DNA of 64,000 bases from Oscillospiraceae bacterium (GTDB lineage Bacteria > Bacillota > Clostridia > Oscillospirales > CAG-272). The stretch covers positions 1 through 64,000 of the forward strand of contig SVUG01000002.1 of the NCBI GenBank assembly GCA_015063385.1. Reading direction: 5' to 3'. The notes beneath the pieces were generated by a model. That model saw nothing but the letters and a program-made list of their open reading frames with translations, ran no database searches and was not told the origin of the DNA. Shown in pieces: positions 25,724 through 34,400 of this stretch (its first letter is position 1; every line of letters begins with the position of its first letter). Position numbers and translations under genes: made by a program.

Positions 25724-26629
25724 TTACTCGGTAATCTTATTACCCTCGTCGTCGTAGCCAAGCTCGTCAAGAGTCTTAACCTCAGCGTATACCTGGCATG
25801 CCTCGTACCAAGTGTCGTAGAGATCTGCTGCCATAGCCTTTGCAAGTGCTTCATTTACCTTTTCAAGAAGCTCTGCATCGGTCTTGTTGAGAAGAATTAC
25901 GTTGTTCTTGTACTTCTCTTCAACCTCGAAGTAGAAATCGGAAAGAACGATGGTATCATTTGCAAGAGCCTCACCGTTGCCGTATGCAACTGCAAGAGCA
26001 TCGATTTCACCGGTAGCAAGTGCGGTAGCTGCATCGTTGATGTTGATGTAAAGCTCTATCTCTGCGCCCTTGGTCACAAGCTGTTCTTTAACGAGGAGCT
26101 CCTGGAGAGAACCGCCCTGTGCGCCTATCTTAAGGCCGGTGAAGTCAGCCTTGTCTGCGGTGAACTGATCCTTCTTTGCAGCGGTGGTGATAAGAATCTG
26201 CTCGGTCTCGTTCTCACCTGCTACGTAGTAGTCGGAGATAAGGAAGGTCTCTGCACGCTCTGCGGTCCAGGAGAAGCCGGAGATTGCAAGGTCAGCGTTG
26301 CCGGAGGAAACTGCTGCCATAGAAGCGTCGAAGGACATAGGATCAAGAACGAGCTTCATGCCAAGCTCTTTTGCAATATAGGTAGCAAGAAGAACGTCGA
26401 AGCCAACGATTTCATTCTTTGCTGTGTCGTAGAACTCCATGGGAGCGAAGTCAGGGGACATTGCAACTGTGAGAGTCTCTGCGTTAGCTGCGGGAGCGTA
26501 GCCGATTGCCGCGTAAGCCTTGTCGTATGCCGCAGAGAGATTTTCTTCCTGGGGCTTACAAGAGCCGAGTGCGAATATAGAGCAGAGCGAAAGTGCTGCT
26601 ACAAGTACAAGAGAAATAATTTTTTTCAT
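25724..26629 (-). CDS. Amino-acid ABC transporter substrate-binding lipoprotein
   Basis: The start is set at ATG 26629 (MKKIISLVLVAALSLCSIFALGSC), because AAGGAA precedes it and it begins a proper lipoprotein signal with the acceptor Cys at residue 24; the ORF-track start is 84 bp upstream and falls in the promoter. The 301-residue protein has the family 3 solute-binding layout: LTVAMSPDFAPMEFYDTAKNEIVGFDVLLATYIAKELG, NADLAISGFSWTAERAETFLISDYY, and IGAQGGSLQELL. It binds an amino acid outside the membrane for the adjacent permease and ATPase. The ligand is unresolved (arginine, glutamine or another polar residue). Confidence 0.92.
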   Translation of the reverse strand: MKKIISLVLVAALSLCSIFALGSCKPQEENLSAAYDKAYAAIGYAPAANAETLTVAMSPDFAPMEFYDTAKNEIVGFDVLLATYIAKELGMKLVLDPMSFDASMAAVSSGNADLAISGFSWTAERAETFLISDYYVAGENETEQILITTAAKKDQFTADKADFTGLKIGAQGGSLQELLVKEQLVTKGAEIELYININDAATALATGEIDALAVAYGNGEALANDTIVLSDFYFEVEEKYKNNVILLNKTDAELLEKVNEALAKAMAADLYDTWYEACQVYAEVKTLDELGYDDEGNKITE

Positions 26630-26684
26630 TTTGGGTTCCTTCTTTCTGTGGGCTGTCTGCCCGTTTGTTTTTTGTGATGTCATA

Positions 26685-26713
26685 ATTATACACTCGCCAA
26701 AACGAAAAGTCAA
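26685..26713 (-). promoter_or_regulatory. Promoter of the amino-acid ABC operon
   Basis: On the minus strand TTGACT (26713-26708), a 17-bp spacer and TATAAT (26690-26685), about 56 bp before the start codon. Confidence 0.7.
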
Positions 26714-26875
26714 TAGTTTTTTGCAAAAAAATTCACTTTTGTTGCATATTTATTTATTTTTCGGTTTTTCAAAGCTGTTTTTATGCAATATATACAATAA
26801 AACCGCCCATTTTATTTTAAAATAAAGATTTTTGTTTCCTTAAAAATAAAATAAAACGCGTGCGGGCGAAAATAT

Positions 26876-26945
26876 TTTATGCGTTTATGCATTTTATGCA
26901 CTGTTTATGCATAATGAATATGCGAATATTTATGCATTTTATGCG
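26876..26945. repeat. Cluster of six TTTATGCA/TTTATGCG sites
   Basis: TTTATGC(A/G) octamers start at 26876, 26884, 26893, 26904, 26929 and 26938, all in the same orientation, within 70 bp. The cluster ends 15 bp upstream of the -35 box of the ABC-F gene. A smaller set with the same core lies at 43728-43775. It may be a multi-site operator; no regulator is identified. Confidence 0.6.
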
Positions 26946-26959
26946 AATAAAAGGCAATA

Positions 26960-26988
26960 TTGATTTTTTTCTTCATTTGTGATAGAAT
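26960..26988 (+). promoter_or_regulatory. Promoter of the ABC-F operon
   Basis: TTGATT (26960-26965), 17 bp, TAGAAT (26983-26988), 37 bp before the ABC-F start codon. Confidence 0.6.
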
Positions 26989-27025
26989 ACTTAATGTTAA
27001 TAATTAGATTGGAATATAATATATA

Positions 27026-28951
27026 ATGATAGCTTTATCCACACAGGATATTACACTTGAGTTTGGCGGCGAGGTGATACTCTCCGAGGTGTCGTTTGCA
27101 ATTAACGACGGTGACAGGCTCGGTATTATCGGTGTCAACGGTGCGGGCAAAAGCTCGCTTTTCAAAATAATAACCGGCGAGTATGCGCCGACGAGCGGTG
27201 CGGTCTACGTGCAAAAGGGACATACAGTCGGTATGCTCTCGCAGAATGCCGACCTCACTGCCCTGCCCCGTGATATCTCCTGCCTTGAATATATGTATAC
27301 GGCACACCCCGAGCTTATCGCGCTTGAGGGTGAGATTAGCGCGACCGAGGAGGCTCTTGCAGAGGCGGCAAAATCGGGAAAAGAGGCTCTGACGATGTCG
27401 CTGACGGCAAGGCTTGCCGAGCAGACGGCACGCTTTTCGGCAGGCGGCGGACTTGAATTTCGCTCGCGCTGTCGCGGAATGCTTCTGCGACTCGGCTTTG
27501 ACGAGGAAATGATAGAGCGCAATATCGGCACTCTGTCAGGCGGTCAGTACACGCGCCTTGCGCTTGCGCGGCTGCTGGCGACCGAGCCTGATATTCTGAT
27601 GCTCGACGAGCCGACAAACCACCTCGATATTGACGCGCTCTCGTGGCTGGAGGGCTTTATTGCTTCCTACAAGAAAACCGTGCTGATAATCTCGCACGAC
27701 CGCTTTTTCCTTGACAGAACGACGAACAAGACGCTCTGGCTCAGGTACGGCAAGGCGCGTCTGTATAACGGCAGCTACTCGCGCTGCAAGGAGCAGAGCG
27801 AGGCAGAGGCGGCGTCTCTTGAGAAGCGGTACAAGGAGCAGCAGAAGGAGATAGCCAAAATCAAGGCGAACATCGAGTTCCAGCGCCGCTGCAACCGTGA
27901 GCACAACTTCGTGACGATACGCTCAAAGGAAAAGCAGCTCGCGAGAATGGAGAAAATCGAGCTTGCGCCAAAGGACGAGAAGAACATTCGCCTCTCATTT
28001 GCCACCGAGGAGGAATCGGCGGGCGAGGTCGTCAAGGTGGAGAATCTCGCGTTCTCCTACGGAGGCGCGACGCTTATTAACAATCTTTCCTTCCTTATTA
28101 GAAGATACGAGCGCGTGATGCTGCTCGGGCCGAACGGCTGCGGAAAATCGACGCTTATGAAGCTGCTGAATTCCCTGCTCGTGCCGACGAGGGGCAAAAT
28201 CACGCTTGGATATAATATAAAGATAGGATATTACGACCAGGAGAACCGCGGACTCTGCCCGACGAATACCGTCTTTGAGGAGCTGCGGCTCGAGTATCCC
28301 GACAAGACCGACCTAGAGCTTCGCTCTACGCTCGCGCTGTTCCTCTTTGACGCTGACGATATTACAAGGACGGTTTCCACCCTTTCGGGCGGTGAGCGCG
28401 CGAGGCTGACGCTGGCAAAGCTGATACTCAAAAAGGTCAACCTGCTTATAATGGACGAGCCGACCAACCACCTTGATATCGGCTCTTGTGAGGCGCTGGA
28501 GAGCGCTTTGCTCGCCTTTGACGGCACGATAATCGCCGTCTCGCACGACAGATATTTTATAAATAAGATAGCAACGAGAATTATAGAGCTTGCGCCCGAG
28601 AGAGATAACGGAATGCTCGATTATCCTCTGGAGAGCTACGACGACGCATTTCTTGAATATATGGCTCGCCGCGAGGCAAGACGGACTGCGGTTGCCGAAA
28701 AGCTGACGGTCGTGAGTGACTCGAGGGCAGACTACGAGCAGAAGAAGCGCGAAAACGCAAAGCGCAGAAGCGAGGAGCGCCAGAGGGCGCGCGCAGAGGA
28801 GAAAATAGCGGCGCTTGAAGAGGAGCTTGAGGCGCTTGAAGAGGAGCTGTTCGGCTCTGCGGCAAGCGACTACGTAAGGGCAGCCGAGATTGACACGCGA
28901 AAGGCGCAAATCGAGGAAGAGCTGCTCGAACTATACGAAATTGTAATGTAA
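27026..28951 (+). CDS. ABC-F family ATPase (ribosome-associated type)
   Basis: A 641-residue soluble protein with two ABC domains and no membrane helices. Domain 1: Walker A GVNGAGKSS, signature LSGGQYTRLALARLL, Walker B LMLDEPTNHLD. Domain 2: GPNGCGKST, LSGGERARLTLAKLIL, LIMDEPTNHLD. Both catalytic Glu are present. The interdomain linker (about residues 230-320) is Lys/Glu-rich and corresponds to the P-site tRNA-interacting motif arm. The C-terminus is a charged coiled coil (EERQRARAEEKIAALEEELEALEEEL). ABC-F proteins act on ribosomes, some protecting against antibiotics; this one looks like a YdiF/Uup-type housekeeping member, though resistance cannot be excluded. It is first in an apparent operon with ribF, prmA and rsmE, which also concern translation or cofactors. 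Confidence 0.9.
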   Translation: MIALSTQDITLEFGGEVILSEVSFAINDGDRLGIIGVNGAGKSSLFKIITGEYAPTSGAVYVQKGHTVGMLSQNADLTALPRDISCLEYMYTAHPELIALEGEISATEEALAEAAKSGKEALTMSLTARLAEQTARFSAGGGLEFRSRCRGMLLRLGFDEEMIERNIGTLSGGQYTRLALARLLATEPDILMLDEPTNHLDIDALSWLEGFIASYKKTVLIISHDRFFLDRTTNKTLWLRYGKARLYNGSYSRCKEQSEAEAASLEKRYKEQQKEIAKIKANIEFQRRCNREHNFVTIRSKEKQLARMEKIELAPKDEKNIRLSFATEEESAGEVVKVENLAFSYGGATLINNLSFLIRRYERVMLLGPNGCGKSTLMKLLNSLLVPTRGKITLGYNIKIGYYDQENRGLCPTNTVFEELRLEYPDKTDLELRSTLALFLFDADDITRTVSTLSGGERARLTLAKLILKKVNLLIMDEPTNHLDIGSCEALESALLAFDGTIIAVSHDRYFINKIATRIIELAPERDNGMLDYPLESYDDAFLEYMARREARRTAVAEKLTVVSDSRADYEQKKRENAKRRSEERQRARAEEKIAALEEELEALEEELFGSAASDYVRAAEIDTRKAQIEEELLELYEIVM

Positions 28952-28970
28952 AAGCGGAAAGGAGATGCCG

Positions 28971-29897
28971 ATGCAGATATACGAGTATCCAAAAGAAAAC
29001 AGAATAGGCAAGGATTGCGTGCTTGCGCTCGGCTTCTTCGACGGAGTGCATATCGCCCACCGCGACCTCATTAAAGCGGCACGCGCTCTGGCAGACGAGC
29101 GCGGAGTCGAGCTTGGAATTCTCACCTTTGGCGGTGAAATCAAGTCGGGGACTAGAAGAATTTACTCCGACGCGCAAAAGGCGGAGATTTTCGAGGCGCT
29201 GGGCGCAGATTTTACGGTGATATACGATTTTTCAGCCATAAAGGACATGTCGACTGAGGAGTTCGTTAGGAAAATACTGATAGATGAGCTTTGCTGCTCG
29301 GTGGCGGTCGCGGGCTACAATTTCCGCTTCGGCAAGGGAGCAGCAGGCGATGCCTCGGCACTCACGGCTCTGATGAGAGAAGGCGGCGGCGAGGCTCACA
29401 TACGCGAAAAGATAACCGCGCCTGACGGTGAGGCGGTGTCCTCGACGAGAATCAGGGATTTGCTTGCTCTTGGCGAGGTTAAACTCGCCTCGGAGCTGCT
29501 CGGACTTCCTTATTATATAAAAGGAAGAGTTGAGAAAGGCAGAGGGGAGGGGCGCACGCTCGGCTTTCCCACGCTGAATATGCCCGTGGGCGAGGCGGTC
29601 CTTAAGCGCGGGGTATACCGTTCGGCAACCGCGGTTGGTGAGAGGATTTATCCAAGCCTTACGAATATCGGCACTTGCCCGACCTTCCTCGCGCGCCCCT
29701 CGCACGCGGAGACCTATCTAATCGACTTTTCGGGCGACCTGTACGGCGAGGATATCCGCGTATATCTGCTCGACTTCTTGCGCGAGGAAATCGCATTTTC
29801 CTCACCAAATGAGCTTAAAATGCAAATAAATATTGACAAAAATAGAGTAATTTCAGAAAATGGAGACGAAAAATGGCAGGAGCTTGGACTAAAATAA
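28971..29897 (+). CDS. ribF: Bifunctional riboflavin kinase / FAD synthetase
   Basis: The start is set at the ATG at 28971 because GGAAAGGAG ends at 28964, which suits this codon (6-bp gap) and not the ATG at 28965. The 308 residues have the N-terminal nucleotidyl-transferase domain: ALGFFDGVHIAHRDLI (an HxxH-like motif), AGYNFRFGKGAAGD and SSTRIRDLL. The C-terminal riboflavin kinase domain carries GRTLGFPTLNMPVGE and the end region YGEDIRVYLLDFLREE. It converts riboflavin to FMN and then FAD in the cytoplasm. It follows the ABC-F gene by 19 bp and overlaps prmA by 25 bp. Confidence 0.93.
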   Translation: MQIYEYPKENRIGKDCVLALGFFDGVHIAHRDLIKAARALADERGVELGILTFGGEIKSGTRRIYSDAQKAEIFEALGADFTVIYDFSAIKDMSTEEFVRKILIDELCCSVAVAGYNFRFGKGAAGDASALTALMREGGGEAHIREKITAPDGEAVSSTRIRDLLALGEVKLASELLGLPYYIKGRVEKGRGEGRTLGFPTLNMPVGEAVLKRGVYRSATAVGERIYPSLTNIGTCPTFLARPSHAETYLIDFSGDLYGEDIRVYLLDFLREEIAFSSPNELKMQINIDKNRVISENGDEKWQELGLK

Positions 29898-30787
29898 CGG
29901 TTGTAGGAAAAACCAAAAATCTCGACGACATCACAGCCGTGATGAGCATGCTCGACAACGGACTTATGATTGAGGATTACAGCGATTTTTCGCTCAACGG
30001 AATGTACGGCGAGCTGGTTGACGAGAGCATACTGAACGCCGACCGTGATACCGTGCGCGTGTCGCTTTTCGTACCGGAGGAGCGCTCGGCGGCAGAGTAT
30101 AAGGAGTTTATTGAAACTCGCCTGGCGGCTCTCGGAATTGAAAGCTCAATAGAGCTTGACGGCATAAACGAGGACGACTGGGCAGAGAGCTGGAAGCAGT
30201 ACTACAAGCCCGTACCCCTCGGCCGCGTGACTATAGTTCCCGCCTGGGAAAAGTACGAGGCAAGAGAGGACGAAATCGTGGTAAGAATGGATCCCGGTAT
30301 GGCGTTCGGCACGGGAACGCACGAGACGACGAGGCTGGTTATCCGTCTGATGCAGGACGAGCTTCGGGGCGGTGAGCGAGTGCTCGACGTCGGCACGGGC
30401 TCGGGTATCCTCTCTATCTGCGCGTCGAAAATGGGCGCAAAATGGTGCAACGCCTACGATATCGACCCCGTGGCTGTAAAGGTTGCGCGCGACAACGCGC
30501 TCTCCGACGGCTGTACCAACATAACCGTCGGGGTGTCGGATTTGCTGCGCGGAGTTGACCTCTCCTGCGGTAAGTACGACTTCTGCGTTGCGAACATCGT
30601 CGCGGATATTATCATAAGAATGCTCCCCGATATTAAAAATTATCTTCGCGAGGGCGCGCCGCTTATTCTCTCGGGAATTATCGGTGAGAGAGCCGACGAG
30701 GTAAGGACTGCGGTGCTTGCCGAGGGCTTTACCGTCGAGCGTGAAATCACCGAGAACGACTGGGTAGGAATGCTGGTGAGGGTTTGA
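29873..30787 (+). CDS. prmA: Ribosomal protein L11 methyltransferase
   Basis: A 304-residue protein starting at ATG 29873 (site GGAGA), overlapping ribF. The N-terminal substrate-recognition domain is followed by a class I SAM-dependent methyltransferase. Key blocks are MDPGMAFGTGTHETT, VLDVGTGSGILSI (SAM-binding motif I), YDIDPVAVKVARDN and NIVADIIIRMLPDIK (post-motif, N-I-V-A in place of N-I-L-A). PrmA trimethylates the N-terminus and Lys residues of ribosomal protein L11. It is followed directly by rsmE (1-bp gap), a pairing common in Bacillota. Confidence 0.94.
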   Translation: MAGAWTKITVVGKTKNLDDITAVMSMLDNGLMIEDYSDFSLNGMYGELVDESILNADRDTVRVSLFVPEERSAAEYKEFIETRLAALGIESSIELDGINEDDWAESWKQYYKPVPLGRVTIVPAWEKYEAREDEIVVRMDPGMAFGTGTHETTRLVIRLMQDELRGGERVLDVGTGSGILSICASKMGAKWCNAYDIDPVAVKVARDNALSDGCTNITVGVSDLLRGVDLSCGKYDFCVANIVADIIIRMLPDIKNYLREGAPLILSGIIGERADEVRTAVLAEGFTVEREITENDWVGMLVRV

Positions 30788-30788
30788 T

Positions 30789-31526
30789 ATGCCGAGATTT
30801 TTCGTTGATAAAGAATATATTAAGGAAGAAAAAATTATAATTTCGGGCTCTGACGCGCACCATATTGCGCGCTCGCTTCGCATGGCGGAGGGTGACGCGG
30901 TGACGGTGTCCGACGGTGAGGGCATGGAGTACGAGTGCCGTCTCTCTCGCATACGCGACGAGGAGTGCGAGTGCGAAATTCTCCTAAAATCGCCGAGCGA
31001 GCGCGAGTCACCGGTATACATAACTCTTTTCATGGCTTACCCCAAGGGCGACAAGCTCGAGGTGGTTATACAGAAGGCGGTGGAGCTTGGCGCTTCGCGC
31101 ATAGTTCCCTTCGAGTCCTCGCGCTGTATCAAGCGCCCGAAGGCAGAAAAGCAGGATAAGCAGCTTGCAAGGCTGAAAAAAATCGCTGAGGAGGCGGCAA
31201 AGCAGTGCGGCAGGGCAAGGATTCCCGAGGTCAGCCTGCCCCTCTCCTTTGAGAAGATGCTCTGCGAGATGAAAAAAAGCGCTCTTTCGCTCCTCTGCTA
31301 CGAGGACGAGCGCGGAACTAATATAAAAACGGCGCTCCGCGAGGCAGGCGAAAAGGACTCGATAGCCGTTATAGTCGGCTCGGAGGGCGGCTTCTCCGAG
31401 GGTGAGGCAGAGGCTGCAAAGGCGGCAGGCGCTCGTGCAGTTTCGCTCGGAAAAAGGATTCTGCGATGCGAGACCGCACCCTCGTTTGCGCTCTCTGCGA
31501 TAGCCTATGAAATGGAATTGTCGTGA
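30789..31526 (+). CDS. rsmE: 16S rRNA m3U1498 methyltransferase
   Basis: A 245-residue SPOUT-class (knotted) methyltransferase with an N-terminal PUA-like domain (MPRFFVDKEYIKEEKIIISGSDAHHIARSLRM) and the C-terminal trefoil knot. The signatures are AYPKGDKLEVVIQKAVELGASRIVPF, IVGSEGGFSEGEAEAAKAAGARAVSLGKRILRCETA, the SAM-binding knot, and a final ALSAIAYE. It methylates U1498 of 16S rRNA. It is last in the run of four overlapping or tightly spaced genes that starts at 27026. Confidence 0.95.
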   Translation: MPRFFVDKEYIKEEKIIISGSDAHHIARSLRMAEGDAVTVSDGEGMEYECRLSRIRDEECECEILLKSPSERESPVYITLFMAYPKGDKLEVVIQKAVELGASRIVPFESSRCIKRPKAEKQDKQLARLKKIAEEAAKQCGRARIPEVSLPLSFEKMLCEMKKSALSLLCYEDERGTNIKTALREAGEKDSIAVIVGSEGGFSEGEAEAAKAAGARAVSLGKRILRCETAPSFALSAIAYEMELS

Positions 31527-31585
31527 ATTCTTACAAAGATATTAAAATTTTTTTGTTAATTTCGTAATTTTTTTTGAAAAAACTA

Positions 31586-31614
31586 TTGAAAATTAGCCAA
31601 AAATGAGTTAAAAT
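31586..31614 (+). promoter_or_regulatory. Promoter of the PucR/CdaR-type regulator
   Basis: TTGAAA (31586-31591), 17-bp spacer, TAAAAT (31609-31614). The predicted leader of about 105 nt contains the hairpin GCAGACATCTG-loop-CGGTGTCTGC (31642-31668), followed by an interrupted T-run. Confidence 0.65.
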
Positions 31615-31728
31615 GTAGTACAGTATACACAAATTACCCTTGCAGACATCTGTAAAACGGTGTCTGCATGGCAATTTTTATTTTTCAGCGCATCAATTTA
31701 ATTTAAAAAAAAGAAAGGGAGACCCCAA

Positions 31729-32814
31729 ATGTCTAACCGTTTATTTCAGACCCTTCTGCATCAGATGAAAGAGGTCGTCGGCCGCACTATTGGCGTTATT
31801 GACGAAAACGGAATCGTTATTGCCTGCAGCGAGCTTTCCAAGATTGGAGAATCCAAGCAGAGAATCAGAGAGGAGCTTTCCTACTCCGGCGACGCCGTTA
31901 TTTACGAGGGCTACACCTACCGCTTCATTAACGTTTCGGGCAAGAACGACTCCATTTGCTTCGTAGAGGGCGGAGATTCCCACGCGAGCAGTATGGCAGA
32001 GCTTCTGTCGATTTTCCTCGGCAATATGAAGAGCCTTTACGATGAAAAGTACGACAAGGGTTCGTTTATCAAGAGCATTATTCTCGATAACATTCTCCCA
32101 AGCGATATTTACATAAAATCTAACGAGCTTCACTTCTCCAACGACGAGAGCCGTATCGTGCTGGTTGTGAAATTCCAGACTCTCTCCGACACTCCTCCCT
32201 ACGAAATCGTTGAGGAGCTGTGCGAGGGCGGTGACAAGGACTACGTCATCAACATCAGCGAGCAGGACGTCGTTATCGTAAGAGAGGTTGAGGACGGAAT
32301 CGACGTCGAGCAGATTGAGGCGTACGCGCGCTCTATCATCGACACTATCTTCAAAAAGCACGGTCTTAAGGTGCTCGTCGGAATTTCCTCTGTCGTTGAC
32401 AACCTCAAGGACCTTGCAAGAGCGTATAAGGAAGCTAGAATTGCATTCGAGGTCGGCAAGGTGTTCGACATCGAGCGCCCCGTTATCTCCTACGAGAACC
32501 TCGGCATCGGCAGACTTATCTATCAGCTTCCCACCACCCTTTGCGAGATGTTTCTCTCCGAGGTGTTCAAGAAGGGCTCGCTTGAGTCGCTCGACCGCGA
32601 GACTCTGATGACCGTTCAGAGCTTCTTTGAGAACAACCTCAACGTGTCCGAGACCTCAAGAAAGCTCTTCGTGCACAGAAACACCCTCGTATACAGACTT
32701 GAGAAAATCAGAAAGCTCTCCGGTCTTGACCTTCGCGAGTTCGACCACGCGGTCACCTTCAAGGTTGCGCTTATGGTTAAGAAGTACCTTTCCAACAAGC
32801 CCACCAAGTACTGA
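31729..32814 (+). CDS. PucR/CdaR-family transcription regulator
   Basis: A 361-residue protein with GGGAG just before the ATG. The N-terminal 120 residues form a sugar-acid/PAS-like sensor segment (GRTIGVIDENGIVIACSELSKIGES), the middle (about 130-290) is a GGDEF-like module of the CdaR type, and the C-terminus is the PucR HTH: TVQSFFENNLNVSETSRKLFVHRNTLVYRLEKIRKLSGLDL. PucR/CdaR proteins control uptake or breakdown of diverse nutrients (glycolate, diacids, purines, proline). No catabolic gene lies next to it, so the effector is unknown. It stands alone between a promoter and a terminator. High Lys content and the long sensor suggest a soluble cytoplasmic protein. Confidence 0.88.
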   Translation: MSNRLFQTLLHQMKEVVGRTIGVIDENGIVIACSELSKIGESKQRIREELSYSGDAVIYEGYTYRFINVSGKNDSICFVEGGDSHASSMAELLSIFLGNMKSLYDEKYDKGSFIKSIILDNILPSDIYIKSNELHFSNDESRIVLVVKFQTLSDTPPYEIVEELCEGGDKDYVINISEQDVVIVREVEDGIDVEQIEAYARSIIDTIFKKHGLKVLVGISSVVDNLKDLARAYKEARIAFEVGKVFDIERPVISYENLGIGRLIYQLPTTLCEMFLSEVFKKGSLESLDRETLMTVQSFFENNLNVSETSRKLFVHRNTLVYRLEKIRKLSGLDLREFDHAVTFKVALMVKKYLSNKPTKY

Positions 32815-32819
32815 TAATT

Positions 32820-32842
32820 TTTCCGTCGCGCGACGGTTTTCT
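32820..32842 (+). terminator. Terminator of the PucR/CdaR gene
   Basis: CCGTCGCGCGACGG perfect palindrome (32823-32836) followed by TTTTCTT, 9 bp after the stop codon. Confidence 0.6.
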
Positions 32843-32949
32843 TGGAATTTTTTCCGCCGTTTCGTGATACAATTTAAATAATGAGATTTTGGGGTTGCCG
32901 CATGATAAGTGCAGACAACCCCGAAATATGTAAATTACGAGGTCATGTA

Positions 32950-34359
32950 ATGCAAATTTCTGCAAAAAATACGCTGAGCAGACTTTTACTGCTTATTCTG
33001 ACTCTCTCGGTTATTCTATCCTCTCTCTGCTCCTGCTTCCTCTTCAAAAAGCAATACTTTGCCGGAAGCGAGGACGAGATTCGTGCGAATATTGCCGCAT
33101 CGCTTGACGGCGGTGGCGAGTCGTACAAAACGGTGCAGGAATACCTCAGCTCATGGGGAATTCCCGAATTCGACCGTGTCAAATTCCGCTATTTTGAATC
33201 GACTGTCAACCTTTATTACAATTACGCCCCTGCTCCGCAGGTTATGACTCACGCGGCAGAGCTTGCGAATATATTCCTCGACGAGTATTACGGAGAAATT
33301 GACCCTGCTGACAAAGCCGAGGTCACTAACGCCCTGCTCTCTTGCTATGCGCGCACGCTCGGCGACCCCTACGCGATATACCGCGCAGCCGAGGCGACCT
33401 CTGACTACGAGGTTGATATGAGCGGTAAGTTCGGCGGAATCGGCGTTATGATTGAGTACGACCACGTGGAAGAGACTCTTATGGTCAGCGTGGTTTACCC
33501 CGACTCTCCTGCAGAGAAGGCGGGAGTCGAGGTCGGTGATTTTATCGTCGGCGTTGACGGCAAGCGTGTCAGCGACATCGGATATCTCAACGCGGTTAAC
33601 CACGTGAGAGGTAAGATTGGCACGACGGTGAATATCACTCTCCTGCGCGGAGATAGAGAAATTGAGGTCTCGGCAGTGCGTGCCGAGGTTGAGGAAATCA
33701 ACGTTTCCTACGATATTATTGAAGAAAAAAATCTTGGCTACGTGCAGATAATCGCCTTTAAGGGCAACACCCTAGAGCAGTTCAAGGAGGCTATAGACGC
33801 ACTTGAGGCGGCAGGCGTTGCGGGTATTATTTTCGACCTGCGCGGCAATCCGGGCGGCTTTCTTGACAGCGTCGTCGACGTTATATCCTATATGATTCCA
33901 AGCGGTCATACGATAGTTTCCTATAACTACAAAAATATGCCCACGACCACCCGTAAGTCAACGGACGACGGCGACGGTGACCACACGGTCAATCTTCCTA
34001 TGGTCGTTATTGCAGACGAGTATACCGCATCGGCAGGTGAGATTTTCACCGCGGCTGTGCGCGACTACCGTAATCATAACATGCTAAAGGCGACGATAGT
34101 CGGCACTACCACCTTTAAAAAGGGTATTATGCAAAGCTCATTTGGCTACAAGCCCGACGGCTCGACGCTGACTATGACTATTGCATTCTACAATCCCCCC
34201 TCGGGCGAGAATTATCACGGCATCGGCGTTAGCCCCGACCGAGAGGTCCTGCTTCCCGAGCCCGTGTTTGACGAGGCAACAGGCAAGTATCTCCCCGTAC
34301 ACGACACACAGCTTGATGCGGCTGTCGAGGAGCTTGAAAAGCTCATAAATGCAAATTAA
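32950..34359 (+). CDS. S41-family C-terminal processing peptidase (CtpA-like), lipoprotein signal
   Basis: The start is set at ATG 32950 (MQISAKNTLSRLLLLILTLSVILSSLCSC), 7 bp after GAGG; the ORF track start is 69 bp upstream. The 469 residues begin with a signal peptide, and LCSC looks like a lipobox, so the protein is probably membrane-attached outside the cell. A PDZ domain lies at about 155-240 (FGGIGVMIEY...YPDSPAEKAGVEVGDFIVGVDGKRV). The S41 catalytic domain follows, with the Ser in DEYTASAGEIF, the Lys in GTTTFKKGIMQ and ILFDLRGNPGG-like FDLRGNPGGFLDS. It degrades or trims C-termini of exported proteins. It is followed by greA and lysS without an obvious terminator. Confidence 0.88.
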   Translation: MQISAKNTLSRLLLLILTLSVILSSLCSCFLFKKQYFAGSEDEIRANIAASLDGGGESYKTVQEYLSSWGIPEFDRVKFRYFESTVNLYYNYAPAPQVMTHAAELANIFLDEYYGEIDPADKAEVTNALLSCYARTLGDPYAIYRAAEATSDYEVDMSGKFGGIGVMIEYDHVEETLMVSVVYPDSPAEKAGVEVGDFIVGVDGKRVSDIGYLNAVNHVRGKIGTTVNITLLRGDREIEVSAVRAEVEEINVSYDIIEEKNLGYVQIIAFKGNTLEQFKEAIDALEAAGVAGIIFDLRGNPGGFLDSVVDVISYMIPSGHTIVSYNYKNMPTTTRKSTDDGDGDHTVNLPMVVIADEYTASAGEIFTAAVRDYRNHNMLKATIVGTTTFKKGIMQSSFGYKPDGSTLTMTIAFYNPPSGENYHGIGVSPDREVLLPEPVFDEATGKYLPVHDTQLDAAVEELEKLINAN

Positions 34360-34400
34360 ACTTAACAAAATATATACTTTTTAGGAGAAACAACAAGAAA

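Noticed and set aside
30146-31033. 295-residue minus-strand ORF opposite prmA/rsmE
   Set aside because: Antisense to two overlapping genes with clear methyltransferase motifs.
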